Source: a virus
Direction: 5' to 3' (one strand)
DNA: 28,735 bases
IMG/VR virus record: IMGVR_UViG_3300017757_000096
Span: 1 to 28,735 of that record
The notes under the pieces were generated by a model. It made no database searches and had not been told where the DNA came from. It worked only from the letters and a program-made list of their open reading frames with translations. A program made the translations under genes and the position numbers. Of the stretch, positions 1 to 6,425 are shown piece after piece (positions within the stretch are counted from its first letter, which is position 1; every line of letters starts with the position of its first letter).

Positions 1-2
1 AA

Positions 3-629
3 GATTCTGGATTTAGTATTGTTTCTTATACAGGTAATTCATCAACAAATCAGACTATAGGTCACGGACTATCTTCACCCCCTGAGCTTATATTTATAAA
101 AAATAGAGATGATAGTACTGCAAATTGGTTGGTAGCAGGTGAAAATATAAACTATTACTTAAATCTAAATAGAGATATAGAAGACCCATCTTCATCTGGA
201 TATAATTGGATAACTAATAGAGGGGCAGATACATTTACAGTAGGTAGTCAAAGAAAAGAAATGAACCAACCAAATGAGAATTTTATCGCCTACTGTTGGC
301 ATTCAGTTGCAGGATATAGTAAGATAGGGAGTTATACAGGGAATGGCAACGCAACGGGGCCAATTGTTACAACGGGATTTGAACCTTCTTGGATAATGAT
401 TAAAAACACTACTACTGCAACTGCTTGGTGTATATTTGATTCAGCAAGAAACCCAACTAACTCAAGGTATAATTTACTGCAAGCGCAAGACCCTGCTGCT
501 GAGCTAGATTTATTAACTCTTTATGGCTTAGAGGGTGTTGATTTTTTAAGTACTAGTTTTCAGCTAAAAGATACTAATGCATCAAGAAATGCATTAAACA
601 ATATTTATTTATATATGGCATTTGCATAA
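3..629 (+). CDS. Tail/fibre-type virion protein with DUF7483-like repeats (5' truncated by window edge)
   Basis: The reading frame is open from the first complete codon of the window, so the real start lies upstream; the Met at 129 is internal. The visible 208 residues hold two copies of a repeat unit. Copy 1 (about residues 3-48) has GFSIVSYTGN followed by GHGL and PPELIFIKNR. Copy 2 (about 105-150) has GSYTGNGNATG, then GFEPSWIMIKN and a tryptophan-containing strand. This 'YTGN...GHGL...P..I.vKN' pattern is what I know as DUF7483, found in tail fibres or appendages of marine phages, so a host-contact or surface role is likely but inferred. The C-terminus (YLYMAFA) is a typical end for the family. 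Truncated; copy number upstream unknown. Confidence 0.8.
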   Translation, partial: DSGFSIVSYTGNSSTNQTIGHGLSSPPELIFIKNRDDSTANWLVAGENINYYLNLNRDIEDPSSSGYNWITNRGADTFTVGSQRKEMNQPNENFIAYCWHSVAGYSKIGSYTGNGNATGPIVTTGFEPSWIMIKNTTTATAWCIFDSARNPTNSRYNLLQAQDPAAELDLLTLYGLEGVDFLSTSFQLKDTNASRNALNNIYLYMAFA

Positions 630-652
630 ACTTAAAATAAAAAAATGAAACT

Positions 653-1036
653 ATGAGAAAAGGTATAGGGCCACAAAATTTAGGCGCACCCGGAAGCTCC
701 CCGATCACAAAAAACTATAGTCTATTAAAAAAACTAAGCGACCCGGGCGATAAATATAAAAAAGGAGACTTAATAGACGAGACCGACCACGAAGAACAGG
801 TGTATTCAACTACTAATAAAAATGAATATAGCGATAAACCAGGTGCTGGTCTTAATGTAGAAAACATAAGTGAGATACAGGAGGATAAAAAAGGCCAATA
901 TATGACCACTTTAGACGAAAAAGAGTTTATTTCTAGCGGTAAAAAGAAAACAGTTAGTAATTATAATGTAGGTAAGAATGTTCCTAGAGACACATTGAGA
1001 CCTAAAAAAGGTAAATTTTTTAAAAGAGGTTACTAA
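653..1036 (+). CDS. Hypothetical small basic protein
   Basis: I do not recognise a function. The 127 residues begin with a Gly/Pro-rich segment (GPQNLGAPGSSPI), have a polar lysine-rich middle and end in a basic aromatic tail (KGKFFKRGY). There is no membrane segment or signal peptide, and composition suggests an extended, poorly folded chain. The 'GSSPI' start recalls the 'GSPAL' start of the 280-residue protein at 5225, and similar short Gly-Ser-Pro starts occur in small proteins of marine Bacteroidota phages; a minor virion component is possible but is a guess. It follows the tail-protein gene by 23 nt, so they are probably co-transcribed. An antisense frame in this interval is judged a shadow. 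Confidence 0.65.
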   Translation: MRKGIGPQNLGAPGSSPITKNYSLLKKLSDPGDKYKKGDLIDETDHEEQVYSTTNKNEYSDKPGAGLNVENISEIQEDKKGQYMTTLDEKEFISSGKKKTVSNYNVGKNVPRDTLRPKKGKFFKRGY

Positions 1037-1060
1037 ACATAAAAAAATAGCTAAAATTAA

Positions 1061-1525
1061 ATGATGAAATTACCAAGAAACGGCATAGCTCGCGAAATAA
1101 GACATTATATTGGAAGTTTATTTGTATTCTTATTAATTATAGGAATAGTAGTATGGCTTGTAATGTTTCCAGTATTAGAAACAAACAAAGAAGTTGTAAT
1201 GATGCTTATTGGAACTATTTCTGCTTCAATTGGCGTTGTTATTAGTACTATAACTGGCGCTAAGCCCGATGATGTAAACGCATTAAAAGGTGATGTAGAA
1301 AAAAAGCAATTACAGATAGATTATTTAACTAAAGCAAAAGATGATTTAGAATCTATGGTTATTAACCTTCAGAAAGAAATGCTAAAAAATCAAGACGATG
1401 TAATGGACAAGATTATATTAAAAGCAGCATTAGACTATGATGACAGAGCTGGAGCATATAGGCAACTATCGTCACAAAAAAAATGCACCTGCGGTGAAGA
1501 CAGCTGTTCTTGTAAAGGTGAGTAA
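1061..1525 (+). CDS. Two-TM membrane protein with coiled coil and CxC tail (holin-like)
   Basis: The 154-residue protein has two predicted membrane segments (about residues 16-38 and 44-66) joined by a very short turn, then a charged heptad-like coiled coil (about 78-118). It ends with a cysteine cluster, C142, C144, C149 and C151 (CTCGEDSC then SC), that could bind metal or form disulfides. The second segment (EVVMMLIG...) resembles the membrane hairpin of phage holin-like proteins, so a role in lysis or inner-membrane remodelling is plausible. A separate, more convincing holin is at 6890. A spanin would need a lipobox or a signal-anchor with a periplasmic domain; neither is clear. It begins 24 nt after the preceding gene. 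Confidence 0.7.
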   Translation: MMKLPRNGIAREIRHYIGSLFVFLLIIGIVVWLVMFPVLETNKEVVMMLIGTISASIGVVISTITGAKPDDVNALKGDVEKKQLQIDYLTKAKDDLESMVINLQKEMLKNQDDVMDKIILKAALDYDDRAGAYRQLSSQKKCTCGEDSCSCKGE

Positions 1526-1574
1526 TTACAAGTAATAATAAACTATAAACCTAACTAATTTTAAACCAATACCA

Positions 1575-1856
1575 ATGACACTATTTTACCAGACTCAATC
1601 GTGGTCTAGTCAACCACAAGTATCCGAAGAAACCAAGAAAATTTGGAAGCGTTATTCAAAGAAAAAAAATTGGCGAATAACTCAACTTCCAAACGGCTAT
1701 TACCAAGCTGAATGGATTGATTTCAACGAAAACTGGAACGGAATTACAAGACGTGAAACAATTGAAGGAGCTGAAAAAGCAATTGAATCTTCAATTGAAC
1801 ATTACACTAAAAAATTAAAACTTTCCGAAGGTCCAGTTGTTGTAAAAACCTTTTAA
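1575..1856 (+). CDS. Conserved hypothetical phage protein (93 aa)
   Basis: A compact soluble protein: an N-terminal aromatic/Gln-rich segment (FYQTQSWSSQP), a basic central part (WKRYSKKKNWRI), an alternating strand (LPNGYYQAEW), and a C-terminal helix (EGAEKAIESSIEHYTKKL). I recall proteins of this size and pattern in marine phage genomes, but know no function. Codon use is richer in C-ending codons (TTC, AAC) than in the genes around it, a feature it shares with the first part of groEL downstream. The start is preceded by an A-rich leader without a Shine-Dalgarno sequence. It lies 31 nt before groEL and may be co-expressed with it. Confidence 0.7.
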   Translation: MTLFYQTQSWSSQPQVSEETKKIWKRYSKKKNWRITQLPNGYYQAEWIDFNENWNGITRRETIEGAEKAIESSIEHYTKKLKLSEGPVVVKTF

Positions 1857-1868
1857 ATAAAATACTTA

Positions 1869-1882
1869 AATTAAATTTAATT
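1869..1882 (+). promoter_or_regulatory. Palindromic AT-only leader before groEL
   Basis: The 14-nt perfect palindrome AATTAAATTTAATT ends 5 nt before the groEL start codon. Its central 12 bases recur at 7275-7286, three nt before the start of the 85-residue gene. It could act as an unstructured initiation leader, a protein-binding site, or be chance in AT-rich DNA. Confidence 0.3.
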
Positions 1883-1887
1883 AAATC

Positions 1888-3441
1888 ATGTCGGACGCAA
1901 TTGTCAAGAACCTCAGCTTTGGTCACGAAGCTAAGGATAAACTATTTGAAGGTATAAACAAACTCACAAAAGCCGTTAGTTCCACTCTCGGAGCTAGCGG
2001 TAAACGTGTGATATTAGAAGACGGTGCAGGAAAACCTGTTATTACAAAAGATGGAGTAACTGTTGCAGATTCAATTATACTATTGGACCCTATTGAAAAT
2101 ATGGGTGCTACGCTTTTAAAGGAAGCTGCTAGGAAAACTGTAAGAGAAGCTGGCGACGGAACGACAACGGCTACAGTGCTAGCGCACTCAATTTTAAATG
2201 AAGCATACCCTAAATTAAAAGAATTAGGCGCAAGAAACCTAAAAGAGGGTATTGACAGTGCAGTACAAAAAGTTGTAAAGTATTTAGAAAAAAGCTCTAC
2301 GGAAGTCACTGGCGATATGATTGACCAAGTGGCTAGTATATCCACCAATAATGATATAAAGCTAGGCACGACTATCGCAGATGCTTTTAGATCGGTTGAT
2401 GAAACCGGGGTAGTTATGATGGAAACAACAGAACTGTCTGAAACAACTTCTGAATTAATTGATGGATTACAATACGAAAAAGGATTAACAAATTCGCATT
2501 TTATTACCGAACAGGATTCTAAAGCTGCTACATTAAATAATCCATATGTGTTATTAATTGAATCTCCTGTAGAAAATATACGTAAAATACAATCTGTACT
2601 AGAATATATTATAAAGAAAAGTAAACCTTTGCTTATTATAGCTGATTTAGATCCTAAAGTAATAGCTACACTAGCAATGAATAAAGTTAAAGGTAATGTA
2701 AAAATTAATGTAATTAATGCACCTACATATGGAATAGCTAAAAAAGATATGTTAAGTGATTTGTCTTTACTAACTGGTGCTACTATTATAAATGAAGATT
2801 TAGGCGATGATATGGACTTAATTCAGCCTGAGCATTTAGGCAAATGCTTAAAGTCTGTAACTAATGATACTGAAACAATTATAAAAGTTGAAAGTATTAC
2901 AGAAGAGGTTGAAAAAGTAATTAAAAAAATTAAAAAAGATTTAGCGGGTAAAAACGCTGCTGCTGAAACTATAAGACTAGAAAAAAGGTTAGCTAGACTA
3001 TCGGCTAAAATTGCTACAGTTAAAGTTGGGGCGGACTCTGATATTGAATTAAAAGAAAAAGCAGATAGGGTAGAAGATGCTATTTGTGCTACTAAAGCTG
3101 CTATTAAAGAAGGCATTGTGCCAGGCGGCGGGGTTGCATTATTAAATGCCGCCAAATATGTTAAAGCAAAAGATGATGCGGAACAAATATTATTAGATGC
3201 AATAGAACAACCATTTAATACTATATTAGAAAACGCTAATTTAAATATAATATGGAACGATAAACCGGGTTGGGGATTAAATGTTATTAGTGGAAAATCT
3301 TGTAATATGATAAAATCCGGCATTATAGACCCGTTGCTTGTAACTAAAACAGCATTAAAAAATGCGGCTTCAGTTGCAACTACAATATTATCTACTGATT
3401 GTATAATTAATAATTTACGTATTAATGAGGGCAATAGGTAG
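1888..3441 (+). CDS. groL: Chaperonin GroEL (Hsp60, group I), phage type
   Basis: ATP-driven folding chamber subunit, 517 residues. Equatorial-domain signatures are clear: TLG at 33-35, ITKDG with D55 (E. coli D52), GDGTTTATVLA with catalytic D90 (E. coli D87), SIS near 145, D397 (E. coli D398), PGGGVAL, and IIDP with D481 (E. coli D495). The apical domain (about 190-375) retains KPLLIIA and a reduced client/GroES face: L200 and H204 replace E. coli Y199 and Y203, while F205 is kept. Odd points: LGPKG reads LGASG here, NAA of the nucleotide pocket reads N465-V-I, and the flexible GGM-repeat tail is absent. It overlaps groES by 17 nt; bacterial operons have the opposite order. GC content falls sharply inside the gene near 2420-2520. 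Likely folds phage structural proteins (inference). Confidence 0.96.
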   Translation: MSDAIVKNLSFGHEAKDKLFEGINKLTKAVSSTLGASGKRVILEDGAGKPVITKDGVTVADSIILLDPIENMGATLLKEAARKTVREAGDGTTTATVLAHSILNEAYPKLKELGARNLKEGIDSAVQKVVKYLEKSSTEVTGDMIDQVASISTNNDIKLGTTIADAFRSVDETGVVMMETTELSETTSELIDGLQYEKGLTNSHFITEQDSKAATLNNPYVLLIESPVENIRKIQSVLEYIIKKSKPLLIIADLDPKVIATLAMNKVKGNVKINVINAPTYGIAKKDMLSDLSLLTGATIINEDLGDDMDLIQPEHLGKCLKSVTNDTETIIKVESITEEVEKVIKKIKKDLAGKNAAAETIRLEKRLARLSAKIATVKVGADSDIELKEKADRVEDAICATKAAIKEGIVPGGGVALLNAAKYVKAKDDAEQILLDAIEQPFNTILENANLNIIWNDKPGWGLNVISGKSCNMIKSGIIDPLLVTKTALKNAASVATTILSTDCIINNLRINEGNR

Positions 3442-3685
3442 AAATTTAATAATTAAAAAAGAAAAGCAAGGTACTTCAGAAACTAAAGGAGGTTTATTAT
3501 TAACTGAAAATCAAAGAGAAGATTTAAGATATAATAAAGCTAAAGTAATATCTACAGGGTCTGAAGTGGTTGGGGTCAAAGAAAACGATAATATTTATTA
3601 TGATAAGCATGCGGGGCATGGGGTTGAAATAAATAAAGAAGTTTTTCAGGTAATTAAGCTCCAAGACGTTGTTATTGTTTTATGA
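3425..3685 (+). CDS. groS: Co-chaperonin GroES (Cpn10)
   Basis: Lid of the GroEL chamber, 86 residues, slightly shorter than bacterial GroES (about 95). The N-terminal strand NLIIKK matches the Cpn10 start. A mobile loop (about 16-27) carries G22-G23-L24-L25-L26-T, the equivalent of the GGIVLT tripeptide that docks to the GroEL apical domain. AKVISTG and VKENDNIYYDKHAG match the barrel strands and roof region, and the protein ends in the usual hydrophobic strand (QDVVIVL). It begins inside groEL (17-nt overlap) and its stop overlaps the next ATG (ATGA), so the three genes are translationally coupled. The intact mobile loop suggests it works with the adjacent GroEL or the host's. Confidence 0.92.
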   Translation: MRAIGRNLIIKKEKQGTSETKGGLLLTENQREDLRYNKAKVISTGSEVVGVKENDNIYYDKHAGHGVEINKEVFQVIKLQDVVIVL

Positions 3686-4128
3686 AAAGATTAGAAGCAA
3701 GAGATTTAAAAGATCTTAACTTGCTTAAGCATTATAGAATTATAAGAAAGTGGGCGGCAAAAAACAATGGTATGACCGATGCCGACTTAGAACTTTTAAT
3801 ATATTTAGATTGTGTTGATCTATTTACAAAAATAGATTTTAAAATGGGTGCTTACTCATATAGCTGGAATAATAGAAGATGGAATACACTATTAAAGGAA
3901 GGTTGGATAATTGTATGGCGCAAAAGAAATCATACAACCCAAAAGTACAATATATATAAAACATCATTTAAATGTAAGCAACTTATAAATCGTATATATA
4001 AAATAATGCTAGGCGAAGAAGATATTCCAATAAGCGAACGCAGAAATGTAATAATGAAAGGCGAAACCTACACGAATAAAGTTTTAAAGGTTTCAATAGA
4101 TAATATTAATAAAGATAAGTATAGATAA
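3682..4128 (+). CDS. Winged-helix/MarR-like putative DNA-binding protein
   Basis: 148 residues, basic, soluble. An N-terminal helix (LLKHYRIIRKWAAKN) leads to MTDADLELLIYLDCVDLFT, a helix-turn-helix-like arrangement. NNRRWNTLLKEGWIIVWRKR followed by NIYKTS looks like recognition helix plus wing. The C-terminal half (CKQLINRIYKIMLGEEDIP) recurs in a marine phage family I remember as winged-helix-like, lacking a characterised member. A transcriptional role is therefore plausible but unproven. Its ATG overlaps the groES stop by 4 nt, tying its synthesis to the chaperonin genes. Low similarity to well-studied MarR proteins is expected; structural prediction would settle the fold. Confidence 0.65.
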   Translation: MKRLEARDLKDLNLLKHYRIIRKWAAKNNGMTDADLELLIYLDCVDLFTKIDFKMGAYSYSWNNRRWNTLLKEGWIIVWRKRNHTTQKYNIYKTSFKCKQLINRIYKIMLGEEDIPISERRNVIMKGETYTNKVLKVSIDNINKDKYR

Positions 4129-4130
4129 TT

Positions 4131-4340
4131 ATGGACAAAAGTAAAGCAATTATTTCAAATCCTCAGCTTAAAGGCCAGGTTGGTGAATCTCATGTATGGG
4201 ATGGACCATTAGACACAAGTGGTTTTCCAATGGGAAGCGGAAGTAGCGCAGGCATTACTGGTATGGAAATTAAAAAAGCTCCAACCTTTTATAAATCAGG
4301 TGCTATTACTCAAATTGCCAAAGCAGCAAGGGGAGAATAA
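4131..4340 (+). CDS. Hypothetical small protein (69 aa)
   Basis: Short soluble polypeptide, Gly/Ser-rich in the middle (FPMGSGSSAG) with a basic C-terminal helix-like end (ITQIAKAARG). No motif is recognised. It starts 2 nt after the preceding stop and ends 2 nt before the next gene, which supports it as a real member of the operon. The composition suggests a partly disordered virion or accessory protein; this is only an inference. Confidence 0.6.
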   Translation: MDKSKAIISNPQLKGQVGESHVWDGPLDTSGFPMGSGSSAGITGMEIKKAPTFYKSGAITQIAKAARGE

Positions 4341-4342
4341 TA

Positions 4343-4489
4343 ATGGATATTGGAGATATAAAGTTACTAGCTATTAACGGATTAGTTGGTGTAGTAACTA
4401 TGATGGAAATAGAAGTATGGCTTAAAATAATACTTTTAGTGGTAACCATAGGCTATACTGTTGCAAAATGGTTTAAACTCATAAAATAA
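4343..4489 (+). CDS. Small single-TM protein (48 aa)
   Basis: A 48-codon gene. It begins MDIGDIKLLAIN, has a weakly hydrophobic first half, then a clear membrane segment (about residues 27-41, LKIILLVVTIGYTVA) and ends with basic residues (KWFKLIK). The stop TAA shares its last A with the ATG of the next gene, and the start is 2 nt after the previous stop, so its place in a tightly packed run of genes supports it. Small one- or two-helix proteins of this pattern sit next to DUF6321-type genes in marine phages I remember. A lysis or membrane-targeting role is possible; function unknown. Confidence 0.7.
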   Translation: MDIGDIKLLAINGLVGVVTMMEIEVWLKIILLVVTIGYTVAKWFKLIK

Positions 4490-4791
4490 TGGCATATATA
4501 CAGAACTCATCGCCCTTCTTAAAGAAAACCGCAGCCTGGACTCGTAAAGAAGGTCAAGATCCTACAGGAGGATTAAACAAAAAAGGAGTTCAATCTTATA
4601 AAAAAGAAAATCCCGGTAGTAACCTTCAAACCGCTGTGACCACGCCGCCTTCCGAATTAAAAAAAGGTAGTAAGGCCTGGAAACGTCGTAAATCTTTTTG
4701 TGCGAGAATGAAGGGTGTAAAAGGCCCAATGAAAAAGCCTAATGGTAAACCCACTAGGAAAGCCTTAGCTTTAAAAAAATGGAATTGCTAA
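4489..4791 (+). CDS. DUF6321-like phage protein
   Basis: 100 residues, strongly basic. The sequence AAWTRKEGQDPTGGLN, followed by KENPGSNLQ and then RRKSFCARMKGVKGPM and GKPTRKALALKKWNC, is the pattern I know as DUF6321, a small protein widespread in marine phages including cyanophages. The function is unestablished. The SFCARM and final KKWNC segments contain conserved cysteines (one each), and the charge suggests nucleic-acid contact or a virion location. The start overlaps the preceding stop by one base. It is followed by a 45-nt A/C-rich gap before the next gene. Confidence 0.85.
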   Translation: MAYIQNSSPFLKKTAAWTRKEGQDPTGGLNKKGVQSYKKENPGSNLQTAVTTPPSELKKGSKAWKRRKSFCARMKGVKGPMKKPNGKPTRKALALKKWNC

Positions 4792-4836
4792 TAATTAAAC
4801 AACAACAATAACAACACAAACCAAAACACAGAAATT
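4792..4836 (+). promoter_or_regulatory. A/C-rich, nearly G-free 5' leader
   Basis: 45 nt containing only one G (at 4831) and many AAC repeats directly before the ATG at 4837. There is no Shine-Dalgarno sequence. Such unstructured A-rich leaders support translation in Bacteroidota. A comparable leader precedes the gene at 6122. Confidence 0.5.
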
Positions 4837-5223
4837 ATGGGAATGAAATCAGATGAACGTTATGATGCTAAAGAAGCATATAACAAAAAATTATCTTCAA
4901 AAGCTAGAATGCATTATTTAGAAAATAATATTGCCGATAGAAAAGGACATTCAGGAACTTATAGTGGTAATCACCCAAGATATTCTAGCCCAGTTGGAAT
5001 GATGGGTCAAGCTAAAGCAGATCTTACTTATAATCCTATGGATGATATTGCAGGTCAAGGAACGGAGGGGGTAAATACAGGAATGATGATGAAAAACATG
5101 TCTCCTATGCAAAACATGAATAAAGGATATGGCCAACAAGTAGGAAAGCCTTCAGTTGCAAGCCAACAAAAATATGGTGGTAATAAAGGGGATATGAGAA
5201 GATCCGCTAAAAAAGATTATTAA
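4837..5223 (+). CDS. Hypothetical Met/Gly/Lys-rich protein (128 aa)
   Basis: No function is recognised. The N-terminus (DERYDAKEAYNKKLSSKARMHYLENN) is helical and charged; the rest is low-complexity, rich in Met, Gly, Asn and Lys (MMMKNMSPMQNMNKGYGQQ), and ends with basic residues (MRRSAKKDY). The start MGMKSDERYDA resembles N-termini I recall from small proteins of marine Bacteroidota phages. The strong A/C-rich leader suggests good expression. It is directly followed, one base after its stop, by the basic 280-residue gene, so the two are likely made together. Possibly a virion component, inferred only. Confidence 0.65.
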   Translation: MGMKSDERYDAKEAYNKKLSSKARMHYLENNIADRKGHSGTYSGNHPRYSSPVGMMGQAKADLTYNPMDDIAGQGTEGVNTGMMMKNMSPMQNMNKGYGQQVGKPSVASQQKYGGNKGDMRRSAKKDY

Positions 5224-5224
5224 G

Positions 5225-6067
5225 ATGGGATTTAAAATGAAACACAACCCTATTTCTATGAAGGGCTCACCGGCTCTGGTAGATCAGCCAGATCCTAAAA
5301 AATTAGAAGTTGTAGATTTAGTTGCTAAAGGAAAAGCTGATAGGAACGCTAGAAATATACAAGCAAGAACCGATTACGCTAATCAATCGGATCCATTTAA
5401 AAATCCAGGTAATTTATCTTACCAAGATCGAATGGCTGTGGTTGCGGGTAAAAGAAATGAAATGCAAGGGAAAGGTAAATCTAAAGCATTTGATAAATTT
5501 ACTAAAGTAGAAAAACCAAATTTAACTTTCCCCGAACAACCTAAAGTAAAAATTGATCCTGTTACAAAGTCTAATTCTACAGTTACCCCAAAACCTAAAC
5601 CTACCCAAACTAAGAAAAAAGTAGTTAAAAAGAAAGTAAACAAAGGCACGGTATCAACTAGTTCAGGATTTTCTTCTTTGACCAAGGCTCCAAAGGTTGG
5701 AGAAAATATGGTTAAACAGTCCAGTAAAAAAATAGATTTAGTCAGTTCTTCCAGACCTCAAACTAGAAAAGAAATTAAGGCTACTAAGAAAAAAGACAAA
5801 GCTAAGTCAGGCGTTTCTAGACAACAAGTAAGATTAGCTAAAACTCAAGCTAAAGCAGCTTCTGCAAAAGCTAAAACAAATCAAACCGCAAGAAGCATTG
5901 ATACTAGTAAGCCTAAATCCGCTGATACAGCCTCAAAACAGGCTAGTGCTAAACGCTCAAGAGCTAAGGCTAAAAGATTAGAAAATAGAGCCTCAAGAAT
6001 AGAAGGGCGTATTGAAAGAAAAGCTAGTAGGCAAGCACAACGTAAAAAAATTAAAGAAAACAGATAG
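5225..6067 (+). CDS. Lys/Ala-rich, histone-tail-like basic protein
   Basis: 280 residues, extremely basic. The N-terminus FKMKHNPISMKGSPAL matches a short 'MKxxP..MKGSP' start I associate with small marine flavophage proteins. The middle (about 95-150) is Lys/Pro/Thr-rich (TPKPKPTQTKKKVVKKKVNK). The C-terminal 100 residues are Lys/Arg/Ala/Ser repeats (KATKKKDKAK, KTQAKAASAKAK, SRAKAKRLENRASRI) like histone H1 or bacterial H1-like tails. DNA condensation in the head, or RNA/DNA binding during infection, would fit; there is no direct evidence. Two short overlapping frames, one on each strand, are judged shadows. M5 is an alternative start. Confidence 0.75.
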   Translation: MGFKMKHNPISMKGSPALVDQPDPKKLEVVDLVAKGKADRNARNIQARTDYANQSDPFKNPGNLSYQDRMAVVAGKRNEMQGKGKSKAFDKFTKVEKPNLTFPEQPKVKIDPVTKSNSTVTPKPKPTQTKKKVVKKKVNKGTVSTSSGFSSLTKAPKVGENMVKQSSKKIDLVSSSRPQTRKEIKATKKKDKAKSGVSRQQVRLAKTQAKAASAKAKTNQTARSIDTSKPKSADTASKQASAKRSRAKAKRLENRASRIEGRIERKASRQAQRKKIKENR

Positions 6068-6083
6068 GACTGTATAAACCTGG

Positions 6084-6121
6084 CAAAACATAAACATTAA
6101 CAATAACAAAACAAAAACAAA
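6084..6121 (+). promoter_or_regulatory. G-free A/C-rich 5' leader
   Basis: 38 nt with no G at all, rich in AAC and AAAAC, ends at the ATG at 6122. It lacks a Shine-Dalgarno sequence, like the leader at 4792-4836. Probably an efficient unstructured initiation region, which hints that the downstream 100-residue protein is made in quantity. Confidence 0.5.
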
Positions 6122-6424
6122 ATGGCAAAATTTATCAAAATTAAAAAAGCAAACTTCGCATCTAGTTTAAATTACACAGCAGATATGCTTATAGGAGTAG
6201 ATCAAATTGCAGTAGTAAAAAAAGGAACACACAGTGCAATTAATTCAGATGCAGCTACTATCTTTTTTCAAGACGCTAGCTCTTATATTACTTTTACTGA
6301 TACAGCTAAAGGAGTAGATATTGCAAATGGGATTAATAGTGCTCTTACGGCCAATCCAGGAGGAGTGGTAGCAAATGTGCAACTAGATTCTTCAGTAGAA
6401 ATTACAGCAATTACAGTAGCTTAA
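6122..6424 (+). CDS. Small beta-rich phage protein (100 aa)
   Basis: The protein opens with MAKFIKIKK, followed by alternating hydrophobic strands (LIGVDQIAVVKKG, ATIFFQDA, SYITFTDT), a helix (VDIANGINSALTANPGG) and closing strands (NVQLDSSVEITAITVA). This looks like a compact beta sandwich with one helix. Similar 'MAKFIK...' proteins of 90-110 residues occur in marine phages and are often near structural genes. A head-decoration or other abundant virion role is a reasonable guess, supported only by the strong leader. No catalytic motif is visible. It starts 54 nt after the previous stop. Confidence 0.7.
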   Translation: MAKFIKIKKANFASSLNYTADMLIGVDQIAVVKKGTHSAINSDAATIFFQDASSYITFTDTAKGVDIANGINSALTANPGGVVANVQLDSSVEITAITVA

Positions 6425-6425
6425 T

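Noticed and set aside
1923-3434. Long open frames on the minus strand inside groEL (148 and 203 codons)
   Set aside because: They are complementary to conserved GroEL motifs, have hydrophobic low-complexity translations and no own leader; the + strand frame has every GroEL signature.
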